This document shows positions 24,678 to 31,160 of a stretch of DNA of 32,389 nucleotides, in pieces. Source of the DNA: Pseudomonadales bacterium (lineage in GTDB: Bacteria > Pseudomonadota > Gammaproteobacteria > Pseudomonadales > Alcanivoracaceae); NCBI GenBank assembly GCA_022360555.1, contig JAKSCQ010000234.1, forward strand, positions 1 through 32,389, given 5' to 3'. The notes under the pieces are model-generated. The model was not told the origin of the DNA, did no database searches, and worked only from the letters and a program-made list of their open reading frames with translations. Each line of letters begins with the position of its first letter. The first letter of the stretch is position 1. The position numbers and the translations under genes are program-made.

Positions 24678-25148
24678 TTACAACGCCTTGAACAGGGAAA
24701 CCATTTCCAGCGCGCTCATGGCTGCCTCGGCCCCCTTGTTGCCCGCCTTGGTACCGGAACGCTCGATGGCCTGCTCGATGGTATCCACGGTCAGCACACC
24801 GAACACCACCGGCACGCCGGTGGCATTCTGCACGGCGGCAATGCCCTTGGCGGCTTCGCCGGCCACATATTCGAAGTGGGCAGTGCCACCACGAATCACG
24901 GCACCCAGGGTGATCACCGCGTCATAGTCACGCTTTTCGATGATCTTCTTCACGGCCACCGGCAGTTCCCAGGCCCCCGGCACACGAATGATTTCGATAT
25001 CATCACGGCTGACACCGTGACGCACCAACGCATCCACCGCGCCTTCCAGCAGGGCTTCCACCACAAAGCTGTTAAACCGCGCCACCACGATGCCGTAGCG
25101 ACCGCCTACGTTGTTCAGGGTACCTTCAAGGGTCTTGATGTTTTGCAT
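24678..25148 (-). CDS. ribH: 6,7-dimethyl-8-ribityllumazine synthase
   Basis: A 156-residue subunit of the icosahedral or decameric lumazine synthase, joining the RibD product with dihydroxybutanone phosphate from Rib[17 protein letters not shown] contains the aromatic residue that stacks on the substrate; [21 protein letters not shown] (with the catalytic histidine region) and [23 protein letters not shown] are complete. It starts at ATG 25148 and lies between ribBX and nusB. Heptamer arrays border it on both sides. Confidence 0.95.
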   Translation of the reverse strand: MQNIKTLEGTLNNVGGRYGIVVARFNSFVVEALLEGAVDALVRHGVSRDDIEIIRVPGAWELPVAVKKIIEKRDYDAVITLGAVIRGGTAHFEYVAGEAAKGIAAVQNATGVPVVFGVLTVDTIEQAIERSGTKAGNKGAEAAMSALEMVSLFKAL

Positions 25149-25162
25149 GTTGATTCCTCGCT

Positions 25163-25226
25163 AACACGCTCCACGCTGGCACGCCACACGCGTGAAAGCG
25201 TGCAGCGTGTTGCGTGCAAGCGTTAA
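25163..25226. repeat. Heptamer-array element E (CACGC family), back-to-back arms
   Basis: The left half (25163-25192) repeats CACGCTC, CACGCTGG, CACGCCA, CACGCG. The right half (25190-25226) repeats GCGTGAAA, GCGTGCA, GCGTGTT, GCGTGCAA, GCGTTAA, the opposite orientation. The arms meet with no spacer. The element fills most of the gap between ribBX and ribH and ends one base from the ribBX stop codon. Confidence 0.75.
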
Positions 25227-25227
25227 T

Positions 25228-26337
25228 TTAACTATCTGCTTCCACGTACTCGGTGATCTCCAGATCGAAGCCACTGAGCGCATTGAATTTCATCGGCGAG
25301 CTGAGCAGGCGCATCTTGCGCACGCCCAGAGCCTTGAGAATCTGGGAGCCGGTACCGATGTTGCGATAGGCACGGGATTCCCCTTTCGGCTTGCCGGCGG
25401 TGCCGGTAAAGAAGGCATCCAGCCGCTCCACCGTGTCCTGGGACTCGTAATCCTGGCCCAGGATGATGACCACGCCGGCCTCCGCCTGGGAAACGGCATC
25501 CAGCACCCGGTGCATGTTCCAGCCGGTACGGCCGTTCATCTTGGCGCTCATCAGGTCGCGCAGCGGGTCCACCTGGTGTACCCGCACGGTCACTTCCTTG
25601 TCTTCGGAAATCTCGCCCTTGACCAGGGCCACATGGGTCAGGCCGTCCACGGTGTCGCGGAATGCCACCAGCCGGAAGTCGCCATACCAGGTATCCAGTT
25701 CGTTGTCGGACACCTGCTCGATGGTCTGCTCGTTCAGGGCGCGGTACTGGATCAGGTCGGCGATGGTGCCGATCTTCAGGTTGTGTTCCTTGGCGAACAC
25801 TTCCAGGTCTTCCCGGCGGGCCATGGAGCCATCTTCGTTCATGACTTCGCAGATCACCCCGGCCGGCTCACAACCGGCCAGTGCCGCCAGGTCACAGGAG
25901 GCTTCGGTATGACCGGCACGACGCAGCACGCCACCGGGCTCGGCCATCAGCGGAAAGATGTGGCCGGGCTGGACAATATCGTATGCCCGGGCATTGCGGG
26001 CCACGGCGGCCTGTACGGTGCGGGCCCGGTCGGCGGCGGAAATCCCGGTGGTCACCCCTTCGCGGGCCTCAATGGACACGGTGAACTTGGTGCCGAACCC
26101 GCTGCCGTTGCTCTGCACCATCAAAGGCAGTTCCAGCAGCTCGCAGCGCTCCCGTGACATGGGCATGCAGATCAGGCCACGGCCGTACCGGGCCATGAAA
26201 TTGATCGCCTCGGCGGTCACATGCTCGGCGGCCATCACCAGATCGCCTTCGTTTTCCCGATCCTCGTCATCCATCAGGATCACCATCTTGCCCTGGCGGA
26301 TGTCTTCGATCAGTTCTTCAATACTGTTGAGCTGCAT
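25228..26337 (-). CDS. ribBX: 3,4-dihydroxy-2-butanone-4-phosphate synthase with a degenerate RibA-like domain (RibBX)
   Basis: A 369-residue protein. Residues 1-200 are a complete DHBP synthase that makes the four-carbon riboflavin precursor from ribulose 5-phosphate: DDEDRENEGDLVMAAE (23-38), GHIFPLMA (125-132), AGHTEASCDLA and CEVMNEDG (163-170). Residues 205-369 align in length with GTP cyclohydrolase II but contain no cysteine at all, and the RQEGRGIGL loop is replaced by LGQDYESQDTVERL, so the zinc site and activity are missing. This is the RibBX type known from proteobacteria such as Shewanella. It starts at ATG 26337. GTP cyclohydrolase II must come from a ribA elsewhere. Confidence 0.92.
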   Translation of the reverse strand: MQLNSIEELIEDIRQGKMVILMDDEDRENEGDLVMAAEHVTAEAINFMARYGRGLICMPMSRERCELLELPLMVQSNGSGFGTKFTVSIEAREGVTTGISAADRARTVQAAVARNARAYDIVQPGHIFPLMAEPGGVLRRAGHTEASCDLAALAGCEPAGVICEVMNEDGSMARREDLEVFAKEHNLKIGTIADLIQYRALNEQTIEQVSDNELDTWYGDFRLVAFRDTVDGLTHVALVKGEISEDKEVTVRVHQVDPLRDLMSAKMNGRTGWNMHRVLDAVSQAEAGVVIILGQDYESQDTVERLDAFFTGTAGKPKGESRAYRNIGTGSQILKALGVRKMRLLSSPMKFNALSGFDLEITEYVEADS

Positions 26338-26348
26338 AAAAACGCCTT

Positions 26349-26430
26349 CACGCTAACACGCTGCACGCATACACGCTTCGCACCGACACGCTCCCGGCGT
26401 GTTGCGTGCAAGCGTGAAGCGTGCAAGCGT
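26349..26430. repeat. Heptamer-array element F (CACGC family), inverted arms
   Basis: The left arm (26349-26392) repeats CACGCTAA, CACGCTG, CACGCATA, CACGCTT and CACGCT. The right arm (26397-26430) repeats GCGTGTT, GCGTGCAA, GCGTGAA, GCGTGCAA, GCGT in the opposite orientation. Only 4 nt separate the arms. The array fills the ribE-ribBX gap and touches the ribE stop codon at 26430. The same family is seen at 127-461 and 25163-25226. Confidence 0.75.
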
Positions 26431-27089
26431 CATTTCAAAAACCCGTTCTCGGCCAGGAACGCCATGGAAATGCCTTCGGAAGTGGGCTCAGCGGCCTTCT
26501 CCCCCAGCAGCAGGCGCTCCAGGTAGCGGGCTATGATATCAACTTCCAGGTTCACTGGCGTCCCCACCTTCCACTGGCCGATGGTGGTCACCTCCTGGGT
26601 ATGGGGGATGATGTTCAGGGAGAACACCGCCCCGGCGACGCTGTTCACCGTCAGGCTGATGCCATCCACGGTGATCGAGCCCTTGTGAGCAATGTACCTG
26701 GCCAGTTCCGCCGGCGCTTCGATATCAATGCGCACGGAACGGGCATCCTGTTTCATTTCCACGATCTTGCCCAGGCCATCCACATGGCCGCTGACCAGGT
26801 GCCCCCCCAGCCGGGTGGTGGGCGTCAGGGCCTTTTCCAGGTTGACCTGGCTGCCCACGGTGATCTGTTTCAGGGAGGTCAGCGACAGGGTTTCCCCGGA
26901 AACATCCGCCTCGAAGCCTCCACCAGGCAGGGCGGTGGCGGTCAGGCAGACCCCATTCACGGCAATGGAATCCCCCAACTGCACATCACTGAAATCCAGC
27001 CCGTCGCTCTGGATCAGCAGGGTCACGTCGCCGCCCCTGGGGGTCATGGATGCCACCTTGCCCATGGCTTCGATAATGCCGGTAAACAT
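26430..27089 (-). CDS. ribE: Riboflavin synthase alpha chain
   Basis: A 219-residue enzyme that dismutates two ribityllumazine molecules to riboflavin. It starts MFTGIIEAMG, as nearly all family members do. Two lumazine-binding barrels follow: the first to about residue 97 (NGVCLTAT, GSQVNLEKAL), the second from GGHLVSGHVDG to about 190 (KGSITVDGISLTVN, IIPHT). ATG at 27089 is fixed by this start and by AAGAGG 6 nt upstream. It lies between ribD and ribBX; the stop codon touches heptamer element F. Confidence 0.95.
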   Translation of the reverse strand: MFTGIIEAMGKVASMTPRGGDVTLLIQSDGLDFSDVQLGDSIAVNGVCLTATALPGGGFEADVSGETLSLTSLKQITVGSQVNLEKALTPTTRLGGHLVSGHVDGLGKIVEMKQDARSVRIDIEAPAELARYIAHKGSITVDGISLTVNSVAGAVFSLNIIPHTQEVTTIGQWKVGTPVNLEVDIIARYLERLLLGEKAAEPTSEGISMAFLAENGFLK

Positions 27090-27107
27090 GGAAAACCTCT
27101 TGGAGAT

Positions 27108-27264
27108 GCAAGTTTCAAGTTGCAAATTTCAACGCGGTAAACGCCGTGCAATACGGCCAATGCCAAGCTACGCGCTCTTGCGACTGCAATAATCCGCGGG
27201 CACAGACTTTCCGCAACCAACACCCTCTTTCGCGCCTTGCAACTTTCAACTTGAAACTTGCAAC
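27108..27264. repeat. Heptamer-array element H (CAAGTTT family), inverted arms
   Basis: The left arm (27108-27136) repeats CAAGTTT, CAAGTTG, CAAATTT, CAACGCG. The right arm (27231-27264), read on the minus strand, repeats CAAGTTT, CAAGTTG, AAAGTTG and ends CAAGGCGCG. Both arms end inward in CGCG, as in element C, and the outer 16 bases of the arms are identical. The right arm encodes the last residues of RibD (LQVSS) and its TGA stop. About 94 bp of unassigned DNA lies between the arms. Confidence 0.8.
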
Positions 27265-28379
27265 TCGTTCGGAACCAGCGTCAGGCGCAGATCATTACCG
27301 ATTTGCCGCACATCCTGCCATTGCAGCGTCACCTTCTCGCTCATACTGGCCAACTGCGGCAGGCCCAGCAGCGGGCGGGCGGACGACCCCAGCAGGGCCG
27401 GTGCCATATAGACGATCAGCTCGTCGAACAGCCCCTCGCGAACAAAGGCCCCGGCCAGCGTGGCGCCACATTCTACCAGCACTTCATTGCATTCGCGCCG
27501 GTTCAATTCCTTGAGTAGCTGCTGCAGGTCAATACCGGAGCCAGAGGCCGGCAGGTGCATGACTTCCGCCCCGGCCGACTCCAGCGCATTCTGACGCCCA
27601 CGATGTTCTTCCCCGGCAATCACCAGGCAGTGCCCCGGAGCACTGACCACCGGCACATCCGGCGGCGTCTTCAGGGTCCGGTCCAGGATCACACGCAAGG
27701 GCTGGCGCACCCAGTCACTGCCGTAATCCGCACAGGTCCATTGTTCTGCCCTCACTGTGTAGGAAGGCCGATCCGCCAGCACCGTGCCCACCCCGGTAAT
27801 GACCGCAGAGCTGCGCGCCCGCAGGCGCTGCACATCTTCACGGGCCGCCGGGCCGGTGATCCACTGGGACTCACCACTGGCCATGGCGGTACGGCCATCC
27901 ACACTGGCGGCAATCTTGATACGGATAAAGGGGCGCTGGCGGGTCATGCGGGAAATGAACCCCGGGTTCAGGGCCCGTGCCTCGGCTTCCAGCAGGCCGC
28001 AGGCGGTGTCGATACCAGCATCGGCCAGCCGTTTCAGGCCCCGCCCCGCCACCTGCGGATTGGGGTCTTCCATGGCGGCAACCACCCTGGCTACCCCGGC
28101 CGCCACCAGCGCATCCGCGCAGGGGCCAGTGCGGCCAGTATGGGAACAGGGTTCCAAAGTCACATAGGCGGTCGCCCCCTGCGCCTTTTCTCCGGCAGCA
28201 GCCAGGGCATGTCGCTCGGCATGGGGGAGCCCGGCGCGGGCGTGGAAGCCTTCGCCAACGATGTCGCTATCGCGCACCAGCACACACCCCACCCTGGGAT
28301 TCGGGTCCGTGGTGTATAGCCCCTGCTCCGCCAGTCGCAGGGCGCGAGCCATGTATTGATGATCCAGCGAGGTGAACAT
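27246..28379 (-). CDS. ribD: Bifunctional riboflavin deaminase/reductase RibD
   Basis: A 377-residue enzyme for the second and third riboflavin steps. The N-terminal deaminase (1-145) has the zinc site HAERHAL (53-59) and PCSHTGRTGPC (77-87). The C-terminal reductase (about 150-370) has KIAASVDGRTAM, GVGTVLADRPS and ECGATLAGAFV for NADPH and substrate. ATG at 28379 has no Shine-Dalgarno but a TAGAAT box 7 nt upstream whose TAG is also the lysR stop codon. The last five residues and stop are supplied by heptamer element H. Confidence 0.93.
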   Translation of the reverse strand: MFTSLDHQYMARALRLAEQGLYTTDPNPRVGCVLVRDSDIVGEGFHARAGLPHAERHALAAAGEKAQGATAYVTLEPCSHTGRTGPCADALVAAGVARVVAAMEDPNPQVAGRGLKRLADAGIDTACGLLEAEARALNPGFISRMTRQRPFIRIKIAASVDGRTAMASGESQWITGPAAREDVQRLRARSSAVITGVGTVLADRPSYTVRAEQWTCADYGSDWVRQPLRVILDRTLKTPPDVPVVSAPGHCLVIAGEEHRGRQNALESAGAEVMHLPASGSGIDLQQLLKELNRRECNEVLVECGATLAGAFVREGLFDELIVYMAPALLGSSARPLLGLPQLASMSEKVTLQWQDVRQIGNDLRLTLVPNELQVSS

Positions 28380-28386
28380 GGCGGGC

Positions 28387-28392
28387 ATTCTA
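28387..28392 (-). promoter_or_regulatory. Candidate -10 box of ribD overlapping the lysR stop
   Basis: TAGAAT on the minus strand, then GCCCGCC and the ribD ATG. The TAG is the stop codon of lysR. The spacing to the ATG suggests a leaderless message, as at dusC. The -35 is weak. Confidence 0.4.
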
Positions 28393-29358
28393 CTGGATGC
28401 CGGGGGCCGGTGTCGCAACAAAGCGACCGGCATCTTCAACAAAATCGGCCAGCACGGCACGCCCTTCATCGTCCATGAACTGCTGGAACGCCCGGGCGAC
28501 CACTGACAACCGTTTTTTCGACGGGCGCACCAGGTACCACTGGGTAACAATGGGCAACCCCACCACTTTCAACGGCACCAACCCGACCCAGCCACCCAGA
28601 TTGAGGGTGTGGGCCGAGAGGATGGAAATCCCCAGCCCGGCCATCACCGAGTGCCGGATGGCCTCGTTGCTCTCCACGGTCATCTTCACATTCAGCGTCT
28701 GCCCCTGTTGCTGCAGGTACTGCTCAATGGCATGACGGGTACCGGAACCGGACTCGCGCATCAGAAACGGCTCCCGGGCAATGTCCGCCAGTGTCAGCGG
28801 CTGGCGGTGGGCCAGAGGATGGTTTTCGGCCGCAATGGCTACCAGCGGGTTATCCAGAAAGGCGCTGGACTCCAGCGGCAACCCACCGGGCACATGGCTG
28901 AACACATAAAAATCGTCCAGCCCCTGCTCCAGACGCTCGATGATCTGCTCCCGGTTGCCCACATGAAAGGAGACTTCCACGCCGGGATACAGCTCACAAA
29001 AGGGCCCCAGCAGGTGGGGGACAAAATACTTCGCCGTGGTCACCACCGACAGGCGCAGGGTCCCGGCCTTGAGGCCGCGCAGATCGGCCAGGGTCATGTC
29101 CAGGTGCTCGAATTCCTCCATGACCCGTCGGGCCGACGCCACCGCCGCCAGCCCCGCATCCGTGAAGCGCAGCTTGCGACCATGCTGCTCGTACAGGGGG
29201 ATGCCCATGGCCTCAGCCAGCTTGTGCAACTGCATGGAGACCGTGGGCTGTGTCAGGTGCAGGGCCTCCGCCGCCGCCGTGACCGTGCCGGTGTCATGAA
29301 CGGCAAGCAGTATCTCCAATTGTCTCAGGGTGCCCACCCGGGCATGTAATCGGCTCAC
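28390..29358 (-). CDS. LysR-family regulator, CbbR/CmpR type
   Basis: A 322-residue transcription regulator. The winged helix-turn-helix is at about 10-70 (LEILLAVHDTGTVTAAAEALHLTQPTVSMQLHKL). The effector domain follows from about 95 (GTLRLSVVTTAKYFVPHLLGPF), matching the CbbR/CmpR branch that senses carbon status, then GLGISILS and TQWYLVRPSKKRLS. The GTG start at 29358 has AAGG 7 nt upstream. It is divergent from the small-protein/sbtA-like pair and probably controls them through the AT-rich 29359-29455 region. It stands between nrdR and ribD, which are usually adjacent, so the locus looks inserted. Confidence 0.88.
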   Translation of the reverse strand: MSRLHARVGTLRQLEILLAVHDTGTVTAAAEALHLTQPTVSMQLHKLAEAMGIPLYEQHGRKLRFTDAGLAAVASARRVMEEFEHLDMTLADLRGLKAGTLRLSVVTTAKYFVPHLLGPFCELYPGVEVSFHVGNREQIIERLEQGLDDFYVFSHVPGGLPLESSAFLDNPLVAIAAENHPLAHRQPLTLADIAREPFLMRESGSGTRHAIEQYLQQQGQTLNVKMTVESNEAIRHSVMAGLGISILSAHTLNLGGWVGLVPLKVVGLPIVTQWYLVRPSKKRLSVVARAFQQFMDDEGRAVLADFVEDAGRFVATPAPGIQ

Positions 29359-29384
29359 AATTAGACCTTTATCTATACTTAATC

Positions 29385-29397
29385 TAGATAGTATCTA
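29385..29397. promoter_or_regulatory. Candidate LysR operator in the divergent promoter region
   Basis: TAGATAGTATCTA is a perfect palindrome around a central G. It lies in an AT-rich 97-bp gap with several further GATA/TATC steps (TTAGAC, TATCTATAC, TATCTAATC), which fits a LysR-type site (T-N11-A) serving both divergent genes. A GATAAT at 29422-29427 may be the -10 of the plus-strand pair. Confidence 0.5.
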
Positions 29398-29455
29398 TTT
29401 TTATCTAATCTTTCCTGTCTGGATAATGCCCCCCGTTTTCAACAACGGAGGCCCC

Positions 29456-29662
29456 ATGTCATTGTTCACGCGTCAACGTCTTTTCATTCTGTTCGTCGCC
29501 CTGACCAACCTGACTCTGGCGATTCTATTGACCCTGAACGGGCACCCGGGCATTCCTCTTGGCGTCATTGGTGTCGCACTGCTGCCCCTGGCATGGCTGG
29601 CAGGGCGCAATCCGGCCAAAGCCTCCCTGAGCCAGCATGACGGAGACAGCTATGCCGGTTGA
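29456..29662 (+). CDS. Small two-helix membrane protein coupled to the SbtA-like transporter
   Basis: A 68-residue protein of unknown family. Two hydrophobic segments are visible (about 8-27, RLFILFVALTNLTLAILLTL, and 33-49), with a polar C-terminal tail. ATG at 29456 has a clear GGAGG ribosome binding site 4 nt upstream. Its last 11 nt overlap the start of the transporter gene, so the two are translated together. Cyanobacterial SbtA is paired with SbtB, a PII-like protein; this protein is not PII-like, so it may be a different partner. That is inference. Confidence 0.7.
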   Translation: MSLFTRQRLFILFVALTNLTLAILLTLNGHPGIPLGVIGVALLPLAWLAGRNPAKASLSQHDGDSYAG

Positions 29663-30587
29663 TGCCGTCGTCCTGTTCTTTGTGCTGGGCCTGGCGGCCG
29701 GCATTCTGAAAGTGCGCCTGCCTTTTCCCGGTGGCCTTTATCAGAGCCTGACCCTGTTCCTGCTGCTGGCCATCGGCCTGAAGGGCGGAGCGGCCCTGGC
29801 CGAACACGCCAGCCTGCGCATCGTCTGGCAGTCACTGATGGTTGTCGGCTTCGGCATCACTCTCCCCCTGCTGGCGTTTCCCCTGCTGCGCCATGTGGGG
29901 GGCCTGGACAGGATCAATGCCGCCGCCATTGCCGCCCACTACGGCAGCGTCAGTGTGGCCACCTATGCCGTGGCCGTGGCGGTACTGGACGCCACGGGCG
30001 TGGCCTATGAGCCCTACTTCCCGTTGTTTGTGGTGCTGCTGGAAATCCCCGCCATCATTGTCGGGCTGGCGCTGGCCAAGGGGTTGTCCGCCGGGCTGGC
30101 CAGCCGTGAACTGGCCCATGAAACCCTGCTTAGCCCGGGTATCGTGCTAATGGTGGGCGGTCTGCTGATCGGCGCCTTTGCCGGTGACAGCCTGACCAAG
30201 ATCACCCCTTTCTTCATGGACCTGTTCCAGGGGGTGTTGGCCCTGTTCCTGCTGAAAATGGGGCTGATCACCACTGAACAGCTCAGCGCGCTCAAGCAAG
30301 ACGGCCCCTTCCTGGCCGCCTTTGGCGTCTTCATGCCGCTGCTGGCCGGCCTGCTGGGGGCACTGCTTGGCGATGGGCTTGGTCTGTCCGTGGGTGGCTG
30401 CACCCTGCTGGCCGTGCTGGGCGCCAGTGCCTCCTATATAGCCGTCCCTGCTGCCCTGCGAGTGGCCCTGCCCCAGGCCAACGCGACCCTGTCCATGGCC
30501 GCCTCACTGGGCATCACCTTCCCGTTCAATGTGCTGGCAGGCATCCCGGTTTATCTGCTGCTGGCACAGTGGCTGAGTAGCCACTGA
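29652..30587 (+). CDS. SbtA-like sodium-dependent bicarbonate transporter
   Basis: A 311-residue inner-membrane protein with about ten hydrophobic segments in two mirrored halves. LTLFLLLAIGLKGGAAL, AAHYGSVSVATYAVAVAVLD, YFPLFVVLLEIPAIIVGLALA and LFQGVLALFLLKMGL match the SbtA/DUF897 family (SbtA in cyanobacteria takes up bicarbonate with sodium). ATG at 29652 has GGAG 6 nt upstream and is preferred to the in-frame ATG at 29637. The CbbR/CmpR-like LysR gene beside it supports a carbon-supply role, for example feeding carboxylases in a heterotroph; substrate is inferred. Confidence 0.85.
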   Translation: MPVDAVVLFFVLGLAAGILKVRLPFPGGLYQSLTLFLLLAIGLKGGAALAEHASLRIVWQSLMVVGFGITLPLLAFPLLRHVGGLDRINAAAIAAHYGSVSVATYAVAVAVLDATGVAYEPYFPLFVVLLEIPAIIVGLALAKGLSAGLASRELAHETLLSPGIVLMVGGLLIGAFAGDSLTKITPFFMDLFQGVLALFLLKMGLITTEQLSALKQDGPFLAAFGVFMPLLAGLLGALLGDGLGLSVGGCTLLAVLGASASYIAVPAALRVALPQANATLSMAASLGITFPFNVLAGIPVYLLLAQWLSSH

Positions 30588-30617
30588 CCGAGCACGGCAC
30601 AACCAGGCAACCACAAT

Positions 30618-30653
30618 GAAAAAGCCACCGGTCACGCCGTGACCGGTGGCTTT
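30618..30653. terminator. Bidirectional terminator between sbtA-like gene and nrdR
   Basis: A perfect 15-bp stem (30621-30635 with 30639-30653) around a GCC loop. A run of A residues precedes the stem and TTT ends it, so it can stop transcription from both convergent genes; it is better on the minus strand. Confidence 0.8.
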
Positions 30654-30680
30654 GCCTGATGGTTCAACCTGTGACAAACG

Positions 30681-31151
30681 TCAATCGTCTTTCTTGTCAC
30701 TCCTGCCACGCAGGCGATCCACTTCCGCGGAAAACTCGGAAATATCCTGGAAGCTGCGATAAACGGAGGCGAAGCGCACATAGGCCACATCATCCAGTTG
30801 TTGCAGCTCTTCCATAACGAATTCACCCAGCTCCCTGGCCGGCAGCTCCCGCTCGCCGGTAGCCCGCAAGCGGTGACAGACCCGGCTGATCGCTGCCTCC
30901 AGATCCTCCATGCTCACCGGCCGCTTCTCCAGCGCCCGCAGCATACCCGCCCGCAGCTTGGCTTCATCAAACGGCTGACGCGTGCCATCGGATTTTACCA
31001 GCCGCGGCATCACCAGCTCGGCGGTTTCAAAGGTGGTGAAGCGCTCGTTACAACTCAAACACTCCCGCCGCCGACGCACCTGTCCACCGTCTGCCACCAG
31101 GCGGGAGTCGATGACTTTGGTGTCTTGGGCGCTGCAGAAAGGGCAATACAT
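30681..31151 (-). CDS. nrdR: Transcriptional repressor NrdR
   Basis: A 156-residue nucleotide-sensing repressor of ribonucleotide reductase genes. A zinc ribbon with CPFC (3-6) and CLSC (31-34) starts the protein, with the basic RRRREC stretch between; an ATP-cone domain (about 49-139) follows, from [22 protein letters not shown] to [11 protein letters not shown]. The ATG at 31151 is fixed by the invariant MYCPFC opening. The start is only 9 nt from the left arm of the four-helix-bundle element, so its upstream region has been replaced by repeat DNA. NrdR usually sits between glyA and ribD. Confidence 0.95.
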   Translation of the reverse strand: MYCPFCSAQDTKVIDSRLVADGGQVRRRRECLSCNERFTTFETAELVMPRLVKSDGTRQPFDEAKLRAGMLRALEKRPVSMEDLEAAISRVCHRLRATGERELPARELGEFVMEELQQLDDVAYVRFASVYRSFQDISEFSAEVDRLRGRSDKKDD

Positions 31152-31160
31152 GGGGACCCC

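Noticed and set aside
25228-25730. Active GTP cyclohydrolase II domain in RibBX
   Set aside because: No cysteines and no RQEGRGIGL-type loop are present in the C-terminal half.
26338-26429. Possible FMN riboswitch upstream of ribBX
   Set aside because: The gap is filled by CACGC arrays; none of the conserved RFN stretches (such as the GGGTGAAA-type core) is present here or before ribD, ribE or ribH.
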